From the NCBI GenBank assembly GCA_964625745.1, contig CAZVCJ010000182.1, positions 1 to 7,807 on the forward strand: 7,807 bases of DNA. Reading direction: 5' to 3'. Below, one piece after another: positions 1-5,434 of this stretch. The DNA is from CAZVCJ01 sp964625745 (lineage in GTDB: Bacteria; Chloroflexota; Anaerolineae; VGOG01). The translations under genes were made by a program, and so were the position numbers. Position 1 is the first letter of the stretch, and each line of letters begins with the position of its first letter. The notes under the pieces were generated by a model. The model was given only the letters and a program-made list of their open reading frames with translations, was not told the DNA's origin and did no database searches.

Positions 1-2
1 CG

Positions 3-86
3 AAGGCTTCCTTTGTCACTTCTGAACGAGCCAGGCCTTAAGTTGACACTAATGACATCCTGACAGCCAAGGATGGTTCCCCGCAC
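3..86 (-). CDS. Possible 5' end of a further gene, cut by the window edge
   Basis: An open minus-strand frame begins at a GTG at 86 and runs 28 codons without a stop to the left edge. It follows the racemase stop by 27 bases and is in the same frame as that gene. A GGCAGG stretch lies seven bases before the GTG and could serve as ribosome binding site. The visible residues (VRGTILGCQDVISVNL...) match no family I recognise. The frame is too short to distinguish a gene from chance. If real, it would be the third member of the ligase-racemase operon and the best clue to that module's role. Confidence 0.25.
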   Translation of the reverse strand, partial: MRGTILGCQDVISVNLRPGSFRSDKGSL

Positions 87-113
87 TCCTATGCCTGCCA
101 GCAGCCGGGCGGA

Positions 114-1175
114 TCAGGGCAGGTACACCTTTTTGACATAGGGCGATGTCATCGCCCTGAGCAGTACACCATAATTGACATCGAAGCGCACTTCCACTCC
201 GACCTCCAGGCCAGAGTCCCTGGCATTGAGGATCAGATGATCGCTGCTTGCCCCCAGGATGCTTATCGCTATCCTGGGCTTTATTCCCGATACGTCAACG
301 TCCTGCTCTCCGAGGGCGAGAATCGCTCTTTGCATGTGTCCTCTGTCCTCAAATACTGGAACGTGACCAAACGCATCCTGAGCGATCTCGCCGTAGGGCC
401 GAGCGGGCTTTGTCTTGAGTTCGATCACCTCAGCAACCAGCGTGAATGCGTCCGTATACAGGTTGGGAATCCGCTTCCGGGTCAGCGGGTCGCACCCCAA
501 CAGTATCGCCTCGCCGATGCGCAGGTGATTGATAAGGCCGACATCCGGTGTCGAAACGAACCACTGGTAGTTTGCCGAGTTTCCCCCCGAGACTATTTCA
601 AGATTTATTCTGTATTCCCGGTGAAGGTTGTCAGCAATCAATGACAATTCCCGCATTTTTACCTCTGTTGGCCTGATTCCCCCAAAACAGGCCAGGTTTG
701 TTCCTATCCCTATCAGTTCGACGCCTTCCAGGCCAATCGTTTCTTCTACTATCGGCTTGATGTCAGAGGGCAGTATGCCCTCCCGCAGGTCTCCCAGTTC
801 GACCATCAGAATGATCCGATGGATCTTGCCGCGCCTGGCCGCGTGCTCGGCCAGAAGTCGGATAACGGAGATTTCGGTGTTGAGGCTCACGTCGGCCAGT
901 TCGATCACCTGCTCGACCTCGCTGGGCATAGGGGAGCGTATGAGGATAAACTGCGCTCTTACGCCGGCCTCCCGCATCTTTCGTATGTTGGCGATGCGCG
1001 AATCGCTGAGGGAACTAATGCCGCTTCTGAGCAGGGCGCTCGCAATCTCGGGCGATCCGCAAACGCCTTTCGTGACGGCGGTGACGCAAATTCCCTTGGA
1101 ACTATATAGCGCCGTCAGTTTCTGGGCATTGTGCACTATTTTGTCGAGTTCTATCTCTAATCGTGGTGTTGGCAT
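114..1175 (-). CDS. Alanine/ornithine racemase family PLP-dependent enzyme
   Basis: A 353-residue fold-type III PLP enzyme, predicted cytosolic, that should interconvert the L and D forms of an amino acid. The opening PRLEIELDKIVHNA is typical of the family and supports the ATG at 1175, which has AGGA five bases upstream. The PLP lysine is expected at Lys36 in VTKGVCG. The SGGNSAN motif near residue 198 should hold the cofactor phosphate, and RIGEAILLGCD follows near 221. The C-terminus, with VNYGVLLRAMTSPYVKKVY, resembles ornithine racemase (Orr) of amino-acid fermenters more than classical Alr, whose beta-domain tyrosine pattern I do not see. Substrate cannot be fixed from sequence: ornithine, lysine, alanine and serine are all possible. 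It overlaps the upstream ATP-grasp ligase by 74 nt, so the two are very likely co-transcribed and translationally coupled. No ornithine aminomutase or thiolase genes are visible here. Confidence 0.88.
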   Translation of the reverse strand: MPTPRLEIELDKIVHNAQKLTALYSSKGICVTAVTKGVCGSPEIASALLRSGISSLSDSRIANIRKMREAGVRAQFILIRSPMPSEVEQVIELADVSLNTEISVIRLLAEHAARRGKIHRIILMVELGDLREGILPSDIKPIVEETIGLEGVELIGIGTNLACFGGIRPTEVKMRELSLIADNLHREYRINLEIVSGGNSANYQWFVSTPDVGLINHLRIGEAILLGCDPLTRKRIPNLYTDAFTLVAEVIELKTKPARPYGEIAQDAFGHVPVFEDRGHMQRAILALGEQDVDVSGIKPRIAISILGASSDHLILNARDSGLEVGVEVRFDVNYGVLLRAMTSPYVKKVYLP

Positions 1176-2172
1176 CGCATTCCTGTGTCTTCAGATTGAG
1201 TCTCTTCGTAGCCACTCGAACGACTTCCTCAAGCAGATCTTTGCCACCCTTTCCTTCCGCGCGAGCCATAAAGCCAATGTAGCTGTGAGGCTTTTCTTGG
1301 GGCGTGCACATCAGCCCTGCAAAAGTGTTCCCCTCCAACAGGAATGGTCCTTCCTTGGTCAATATCATATCGATTCGCCCGTAATCCTTAAAGCCCAATA
1401 CACGGTAGGCCCGTAGCGCCAACTGCTGCATCATTTTGGTCTTTTCAGCAGTCAGCGGAGCGGGACAGAAGAAAGAATCGTCATCTAACTCTTTCTTCTC
1501 AAAGGTTAGCGCGACAGTCCCTTCACGATACACTATCTCCAGAGGAGGAAGAACCCTTGCGTCTTCATCATTGCCCAGGACACCCAAGGTTATCTCTCTC
1601 CCTCGCAAGAACTGTTCTATGAGGACCGGTTGGCCGGTGGTCTCATACCTTTCCACGGCTCCGCTGACCAACTGATCGTAATTGTGGACAACGGACGTAT
1701 CGTTGATTCCCGCGCTGCCACGGCCAGCTACAGGCTTTATGAAAAGCGGATACTCGAACGGGGGATTGCCCCTGAATACCTCGCAGTCTCTTTCCGTTCT
1801 GGCCACGTGGAAAGGCGATGTCGGTAAGCCTGCGTGCTGCCAAAGTCTTTTTGCAAGTGACTTGTCGGTGGCGATGGCTATTGTGAAAGTGTCGGATCCA
1901 ACATAGGGTATCTCGAGTTCTTCCAAGATTGCGGCCTCTACCAAACAGGAGACGTTGAAGATGAGGTCAGCCTGTGCATTCTGTAGGTCAGGGATGAAGT
2001 TTGGTCCCCAACGGATCTGGTGGACGTTATAGCCGGCCTCAGTTAACGCTTGTTCGTGATGTTTCACCTCAGCGTCTGTTTCATCAACAACGTTATCAGC
2101 GCTAGCGAACTTTTGCTGAATCGCAAAGTTTCCCCGCTTCTTGTTTAACAAGCCTATTCTTAGTTTTGCCAT
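1102..2172 (-). CDS. ATP-grasp ligase related to D-alanine-D-alanine ligase
   Basis: A 356-residue ATP-grasp enzyme that should join a carboxylate to an amine with ATP via an acyl-phosphate. The N-terminal pre-ATP-grasp part contains ILEELEIPYVGSDTFT (about 82-97), very like Ddl. The ATP-binding loop is FIKPVAGRGSAGI (144-156, Lys146), followed by VLIEQFLRGREITLG (183-197). The metal-binding region is GRIDMI (Asp268) and LLEGNTFAGL (Glu280, Asn282). Ddl usually reads EVNTxPG here, so the acceptor-side pocket probably differs and true D-Ala-D-Ala ligase activity is not assured. The conserved domain ends near residue 328; the last 28 residues are low in recognisable character, and most are encoded where the gene overlaps the racemase. 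The start ATG lies 48 bases after the bS22 stop and has only a weak purine stretch before it. Pairing with a racemase suggests a D-amino acid is one substrate. Confidence 0.85.
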   Translation of the reverse strand: MAKLRIGLLNKKRGNFAIQQKFASADNVVDETDAEVKHHEQALTEAGYNVHQIRWGPNFIPDLQNAQADLIFNVSCLVEAAILEELEIPYVGSDTFTIAIATDKSLAKRLWQHAGLPTSPFHVARTERDCEVFRGNPPFEYPLFIKPVAGRGSAGINDTSVVHNYDQLVSGAVERYETTGQPVLIEQFLRGREITLGVLGNDEDARVLPPLEIVYREGTVALTFEKKELDDDSFFCPAPLTAEKTKMMQQLALRAYRVLGFKDYGRIDMILTKEGPFLLEGNTFAGLMCTPQEKPHSYIGFMARAEGKGGKDLLEEVVRVATKRLNLKTQECDANTTIRDRTRQNSAQCPETDGAI

Positions 2173-2220
2173 ATTGTCACTTTTTAGTTTACCGCTTGCA
2201 TTTTGGCCTACTCTTGCGCC

Positions 2221-2319
2221 CTACTTCTTGTGGCGGCGCTTCCACCGGTTACGCTTTTGTCTCTTTCGATATTTGTGTTTCGAAATCTTTTTCTTGCGCC
2301 ACTTTTTGACACTTCCCAT
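2221..2319 (-). CDS. Small ribosomal protein bS22-like (AURKAIP1/COX24 domain)
   Basis: A 32-residue, extremely basic protein (more than half Lys/Arg) too short for most gene finders. It begins MGSVKKWRKKKISKHKYRK. This follows, nearly position by position, the mini-protein family that opens MGSV and continues with KK, MSKKKHRK and RR blocks: the actinobacterial 30S protein bS22, homologous to mitochondrial mS38 (AURKAIP1/COX24). In known ribosomes that protein sits in the small subunit near the decoding region. The start has a clear GAGAGGAG ribosome binding site seven bases upstream, and the reading frame ends in TAG. It lies 130 bases after rpmI and 48 before the ligase gene, at the end of the translation block. 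The identification is from motif memory, not a search. Confidence 0.82.
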   Translation of the reverse strand: MGSVKKWRKKKISKHKYRKRQKRNRWKRRHKK

Positions 2320-2449
2320 AGTCTACTCCTCTCAGATGAAAAGCGAAATGGTCCTCTCGACTATTCCTCGGATCCCCTTCCTGGCTCTCGTCCGCTCAAT
2401 GCCTTTGTGACTAGCCAACCAGCCACTCAATGTGGAGGCATCATTGCTT

Positions 2450-2656
2450 TCACTTCCGCTTCCGTAATCCGAGGATGCGCCGCACCCGCTTGCGATCTAC
2501 CTTAGCCACTGGCAGGTCTTTGTCCAGAGAGCGAAGAACCCGCTTTGATTTCCTGCGTCGCAGGTGGCCTCGCCGCTGTTTCCGCCGTCGTAATTTTCCC
2601 CTGCCGGTGATCTTGAAACGTTTTGCGGTAGCTTTGTGTGTCTTCATCTTGGGCAT
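2450..2656 (-). CDS. rpmI: 50S ribosomal protein bL35
   Basis: A 68-residue basic protein with the family opening MPKMKTHKATAKRFKITG and the GKLRRRKQRRGHLRRRKSKRVLR core of bL35, a late-assembling large-subunit protein. Length fits the usual 64-68. A strong AAGGAGG lies nine bases before the ATG. In most bacteria rpmI sits between infC and rplT; neither is present here. Upstream is mgtC (113-base gap holding a hairpin), downstream the bS22-like gene. This relocation means the normal L20-dependent control of infC-rpmI-rplT cannot act in its usual form. Confidence 0.97.
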   Translation of the reverse strand: MPKMKTHKATAKRFKITGRGKLRRRKQRRGHLRRRKSKRVLRSLDKDLPVAKVDRKRVRRILGLRKRK

Positions 2657-2710
2657 AGTTAAACACCTCCTTAATCATCAGTCTCAATCAGCTTGGCTTC
2701 TGTTTGTTCT

Positions 2711-2746
2711 CATGCCGAGTTCATATCTCGTCCAACAACTCGCATG
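2711..2746 (-). promoter_or_regulatory. Hairpin in the rpmI leader
   Basis: A near-perfect inverted repeat lies between mgtC and rpmI. The arms are CATGCCGAGTT (2711-2721) and AACTCGCATG (2737-2746), ten pairs with one bulged base and a 15-base loop. It ends 54 bases before the bL35 start. No run of T follows it, so it is not a standard intrinsic terminator. It could be a regulatory or processing structure; that role is inference. Confidence 0.45.
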
Positions 2747-2769
2747 CCATCCGTCACCCACAGCGTGGC

Positions 2770-3246
2770 TTAATGCCACCACTGCTCCAGCCGATGCTGG
2801 ACAAAGCCCACGCCGCGCAATGTGATCAGCACTAGCACAGTCACGCCTACTGCCAGGACCAGTTGCGACAGCGCCACACATACCCCCACGGCGGCAGCGA
2901 ACAGAATAGAGGCGGCAGTGGTGAGACCCTCCACCTGACGCGAGGCACTGCGACGGATGATGGTCCCCGCTCCCAGGAAGCTCACGCCGGTGATCACTGC
3001 CTGGATGATGCGGACGGGGTCCGACCGCACCAGCTCACTGCCCAGGTGCGCGTTGAAGCGCCTTACCACGACGTCGCCCAGCGCTACGAACAACGCCGCC
3101 ACACCCGCTACGAGCATGTGGGTGCGCAGCCCGGCTGGCTTATCTTCGATCTCACGCTCAAGCCCGATGGCGGCGCCCAGCAGCATCGCCAGGCCAACGT
3201 AAGCTAGGATCTGCAACTGTATCTGGTAAAGCCCGATTAACTCCAT
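2770..3246 (-). CDS. MgtC/SapB family membrane protein
   Basis: A 158-residue polytopic inner-membrane protein. All three hallmark blocks are visible: GLEREIEDKPAGLRTHMLV (28-46), DPVRIIQAVITGVSFLGAG (around 76-94), and VEGLTTAASILFAAAVG (around 105-121), separated by hydrophobic segments. This is the conserved N-terminal membrane domain; the soluble C-terminal domain of Salmonella-type MgtC (about 230 residues) is absent, as in many SapB/YhiD-type relatives. Members have been linked to growth at low magnesium and to control of membrane energetics, but their biochemistry is unsettled. The start is supported by GGGAGG nine bases upstream. A 48-codon frame fills the gap to the preceding cold-shock gene and runs into this start codon, so translation may be coupled. 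Confidence 0.93.
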   Translation of the reverse strand: MELIGLYQIQLQILAYVGLAMLLGAAIGLEREIEDKPAGLRTHMLVAGVAALFVALGDVVVRRFNAHLGSELVRSDPVRIIQAVITGVSFLGAGTIIRRSASRQVEGLTTAASILFAAAVGVCVALSQLVLAVGVTVLVLITLRGVGFVQHRLEQWWH

Positions 3247-3383
3247 AAATAGACACCTCCCTGTCCGTGATAGGCCGCGGGAATGATCTCTTTCAGATCG
3301 TTGGAGGTTTGCTCACTACCAGCACCTGCAAGTTGCCTGTATGGAGCAGTCGCTTCCTTAACAGCCGAACCTGATGAGCGCAT
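3237..3383 (-). CDS. Possible small ORF between the cold-shock gene and mgtC
   Basis: A 48-codon frame starts at the ATG at 3383 with GAGGG six bases upstream. It ends ten bases inside mgtC. A second in-frame ATG at 3389 forms an ATGA overlap with the stop of the cold-shock gene. The frame therefore fills the intergenic gap exactly and passes over the mgtC ribosome binding site. The product begins MRSSGSAVKEATAPYRQL, is mostly polar, has no membrane segment, and matches nothing I know. Chance is a real alternative at this length. If translated, it may couple or tune mgtC expression. Confidence 0.33.
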   Translation of the reverse strand: MRSSGSAVKEATAPYRQLAGAGSEQTSNDLKEIIPAAYHGQGGVYLWS

Positions 3384-3385
3384 GG

Positions 3386-3739
3386 TCATCCCTCGACCAG
3401 TTCCACGTTCAACGCTTCTGGTCCTTTCAGTGAAAAGCGCACATGAAACCAAGCCATCTGTCCCTTGTGTACCTCATTGCCCCTAAGAAGCTGATGTTGG
3501 TGGAAAAACACTTCCTCGCCTTCCCCGGTGATGATGAACCCGTAGTGCTTGTGTGGGCTGAACCATTTCACCCGGCCTCGCTGCTTGGGTAGTGGCCCGC
3601 CCTTTAAGAAACAGGTCGTGCACAGCACCGGTGTGACCACCTTAGCCCCTCGCCGGCCCAAAAGGTCGCGGTAAGTGGTGGTGAGCATAAAACCGCGTCC
3701 GCATCGCTGACATACAGCAGCCTGGTGCTGGTTTGACAT
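3386..3739 (-). CDS. Zinc-ribbon plus cold-shock-domain protein
   Basis: A 117-residue two-domain protein, predicted cytosolic and nucleic-acid binding. Residues 1-48 form a small zinc ribbon: CxxC at Cys10/Cys13 and CxxC at Cys40/Cys43, with GRGFMLTTTYRDLLGRRG between. This resembles the 'probable zinc-ribbon' (zf-trcl) family. Residues 54-117 are a cold-shock (OB-fold) domain: RGRVKWFSPHKHYGFI contains the RNP1-like KxYGFI and VFFHQHQL the RNP2-like strand. The RNP2 strand is HQHQ where classical CspA has HFSA, so single-stranded nucleic acid contacts may differ. CspA-type proteins are about 70 residues, so the ribbon is an added module. GGGAGGG lies seven bases before the start. It follows infA by 73 bases. 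Confidence 0.9.
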   Translation of the reverse strand: MSNQHQAAVCQRCGRGFMLTTTYRDLLGRRGAKVVTPVLCTTCFLKGGPLPKQRGRVKWFSPHKHYGFIITGEGEEVFFHQHQLLRGNEVHKGQMAWFHVRFSLKGPEALNVELVEG

Positions 3740-3812
3740 TGGACATCCCTCCCTCGCTAGCAGAACACGAATCGCTCAAGAGCAACAAGCAGGCCAGATA
3801 AGGGGCCCACGG

Positions 3813-4034
3813 TCACGTAGTCTGCCTGGCAAACTGCGGACGCTTGTAGCGGTATACGATACGCCCCCGATCTAAATCGTACGGTGAGAGTTCAACCTTG
3901 ACATGGTCGCCTAAGAGGATGCGGATGTAGTACCTCCGTATCTTACCGCTGACGTAGGCCAAGACTTCGTGACCATCGTCCAGTTCCACCTTGAAGCGCC
4001 CTCCCTTGAGCGCTTCCGTCACCGTGCCCATCAT
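3813..4034 (-). CDS. infA: Translation initiation factor IF-1 (5' end uncertain)
   Basis: An OB-fold initiation factor that occupies the 30S A site with IF-2 and IF-3. The body is clear: GTVTEALKGGRFKVELDDG, VSGKIRRYYIRILLGDHV, and VELSPYDLDRGRIVYRYK, then an extra PQFARQTT tail. The ATG at 4034 gives 73 residues, but it starts at the Met of the family's IEMxGTV motif, so the normal first strand and basic N-terminus would be missing. The codons just upstream read SKQKIE in the same frame, which looks like genuine IF-1 N-terminus, yet no ATG, GTG or TTG occurs between them and the in-frame TAA at 4092-4094. There is no good ribosome binding site before 4034. A 19-codon ORF with a good site ends 13 bases upstream in another frame. 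Expression by reinitiation, a +1 frameshift, a rare start such as ATC, or a sequence error are all possible. Confidence 0.93.
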   Translation of the reverse strand: MMGTVTEALKGGRFKVELDDGHEVLAYVSGKIRRYYIRILLGDHVKVELSPYDLDRGRIVYRYKRPQFARQTT

Positions 4035-4047
4035 CTCGATCTTTTGC

Positions 4048-4107
4048 TTACTCTGTTTGACTTTCTCTAGCCTCTCTCGCTGTAAGGATGGTTAGTTCCT
4101 CTACCAT
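4048..4107 (-). CDS. 19-codon ORF directly upstream of infA
   Basis: This small frame (MVEELTILTAREARESQTE) begins at an ATG with AAGAGGG eight bases before it, a better ribosome binding site than infA has. It stops at TAA 13 bases before the first possible infA ATG. It is in a different frame: a +1 shift near its end would run into SKQKIEMMGTV of IF-1. It may be a leader peptide for reinitiation, or the true infA start separated by one indel. The composition (acidic and basic, no membrane segment) is uninformative. Confidence 0.4.
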   Translation of the reverse strand: MVEELTILTAREARESQTE

Positions 4108-4131
4108 GTTAGTCGCCCTCTTGTTGACTGT

Positions 4132-4145
4132 TAGCAAACGTGCTA
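4132..4145 (-). promoter_or_regulatory. Small hairpin upstream of infA
   Basis: TAGCA and TGCTA arms enclose a four-base loop between carD and the infA leader ORF. A GGGG/CCCC pair with an 11-base loop lies next to it in transcription order. Neither is followed by a T run, so termination is unlikely. The 156-base carD-infA gap is otherwise occupied by the 19-codon ORF. Confidence 0.2.
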
Positions 4146-4190
4146 GATGGGGGGTAAGTGCTGTTCCCCGCCCTGCTCTTCGTCAGAGTC

Positions 4191-4784
4191 TTACCTGGCA
4201 TCTACTGTTGCTTGAGTCTTGCCCTTTGTGAATAGCTCCATCACCCTTTGTCTCAGTGTTTGCAGCCTTCCCGAAGTGCTGGCTTGTTGGTCCTGGAGCT
4301 CGTGCCGGCGTTCGACAACGGATGCAAGATGGATCTCAGCCTTCTCCGGATCAATTCCCTGGGCCAGGGCAAACTCTCCGGCTAAAAGGTGCATGGTTCT
4401 GTCCAACAGCCGCTGATCTACTCTGGATTTCCAGCCTTGCTCTCGCCGGTGGGTCAGATCTCTGACGACCTCGATCCACTTCTTTGTCTCTCCAGATTTT
4501 AGCTTGTTCTCAATCTCCTCCGCTCGCTCTCTGTAGTCCTTGGGTAACTTGTTTGGCTGTCCTGTCAATGTGTCTGTTAAGAGACGACGCAGGGTTACCA
4601 TTTTAGAGATGGGCCGTAAGCACTGCCCAGCCTTGTCGGTGGGCACCATCAGGGTTGAATCGAATTTGGGCATCTCGATCACCAGGTAGCGATTCGATGT
4701 CTTGGTGATTTGCCTTTCCTTCTTTCCAGTGATGATGCCCGCGCCATGAACGCGGTGTACCACTTTATCGCCAACTGAAAACAT
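4191..4784 (-). CDS. CarD-family RNA polymerase-binding regulator
   Basis: A 197-residue protein. Residues 1-60 form the RNA-polymerase-interaction domain shared by CarD/CdnL and the Mfd coupling factor: MFSVGDKVVHRVHGAGIITG, then YLVIEMPKFDSTLMVPTDK. The C-terminal part (about 75-190) is helical and charged, with GETKKWIEVVRDLTHR and RLLDRTMHLLAGEFALAQG, as in the DNA-contacting helical domain of CarD. Length is slightly above the usual 160-ish residues because of a Gln/Lys-rich tail. Known CarD proteins bind the RNA polymerase beta subunit and stabilise open complexes at primary-sigma promoters. That fits a position one gene away from a SigA-type sigma factor. AAGGGG lies seven bases before the ATG. 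It follows the nuclease-family gene by 62 bases and is likely in the same operon. Confidence 0.93.
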   Translation of the reverse strand: MFSVGDKVVHRVHGAGIITGKKERQITKTSNRYLVIEMPKFDSTLMVPTDKAGQCLRPISKMVTLRRLLTDTLTGQPNKLPKDYRERAEEIENKLKSGETKKWIEVVRDLTHRREQGWKSRVDQRLLDRTMHLLAGEFALAQGIDPEKAEIHLASVVERRHELQDQQASTSGRLQTLRQRVMELFTKGKTQATVDAR

Positions 4785-4846
4785 CGTTCTTGCCCCTTTC
4801 TGGTTATATTTTTCGTACTTCCTCTTCCCTCAGCTCAACTCGATCG

Positions 4847-5335
4847 TTACGAATCGTCGAGATCAAGGCTGTCAATGAAGTCATGGAAGATCGCCAATTT
4901 GTCTTCTTCCTCCACTACTACGTTCTTGGTTGCAGGCTGAGCGATAATAGCCGCTCTCTTCATAACCGCCTCATCTACAAGGATGGGAACCATAGTCCTG
5001 ACAGCCAGGGCAATGGCGTCGCTGGGCCGAGAATCGATCTCGATATGACGACCAGCTATATCCATAATGATTCTTGCGTAGAAAACATTTTCGACCAAGC
5101 CGTTGATGAGAATGTGAGATACTTCGCCTCCCCCCTCCTGGATGACTGTCTTCAGTAGGTCGTGAGTGAGGGGACGCCTCACATTAACACCTGCTAACTG
5201 GACGGCGATGGCGTTTGCTTGGAAGGGGCTAATCCAGATGGGCAAGTATCGATCCGCATTGACATCCTTCAAAATCACCGCCCAATGGCGAGACCCTGAA
5301 GAGCCTTTGAGTCCATGCACAGTTACTTCCGCCAT
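4847..5335 (-). CDS. Bifunctional nuclease family protein (DUF151)
   Basis: A 162-residue cytosolic protein of the BFN/DUF151 family (plant members have reported DNase and RNase activity; the role of bacterial ones is mostly unknown). Family features are VTVHGLK at the N-terminus, LPIWISPFQANAIA (31-44), RPLTHDLLKTVIQ (54-66), the VFYARIIM strand (85-91) and the hallmark SRPSDAIALAVR (102-113). The tail is acidic (VVVEEEDK..., ending DLDDS), and there is no UVR domain such as some relatives carry. I chose the ATG at 5335 because GGGAGG lies nine bases before it and family homology begins there. The same frame stays open to an ATG at 5416, but those 27 residues look non-coding and lack a good ribosome binding site. 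It follows the sigma factor by 99 bases. Confidence 0.9.
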   Translation of the reverse strand: MAEVTVHGLKGSSGSRHWAVILKDVNADRYLPIWISPFQANAIAVQLAGVNVRRPLTHDLLKTVIQEGGGEVSHILINGLVENVFYARIIMDIAGRHIEIDSRPSDAIALAVRTMVPILVDEAVMKRAAIIAQPATKNVVVEEEDKLAIFHDFIDSLDLDDS

Positions 5336-5434
5336 CGTTTCCAACCTCCCTGTAGACTTGCAATATTCGCGGAACAATCTTTGTCCAGCCAAGCGATTTC
5401 GCAGTCTGCATTCCATCTCTTGATCTGCAAACCG

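Noticed and set aside
237..1109. Plus-strand open frames of 96-262 codons across the racemase and ligase region
   Set aside because: They are antisense to two well-supported minus-strand enzymes, lack recognisable domains, and have no supporting ribosome binding sites.
2428..2446. CAATG/CATTG inverted repeat just after rpmI as a terminator
   Set aside because: The stem is only five pairs and no T run follows on the minus strand.
2770..3207. Plus-strand frames opposite mgtC
   Set aside because: They mirror a gene with all three MgtC family motifs, and their translations are low-complexity and Arg/His/Gln-rich as expected for antisense frames.
4048..4056. A prfB-like programmed +1 frameshift site before infA
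   Set aside because: The junction is GAG TAA G, without the CTT slippery codon or the close upstream SD-like element of prfB, so I list a frameshift only as one option.
5336..5416. A 27-residue N-terminal extension of the bifunctional nuclease gene starting at 5416
   Set aside because: Family homology begins at the ATG at 5335, which has a strong GGGAGG at good spacing; the upstream ATG does not.
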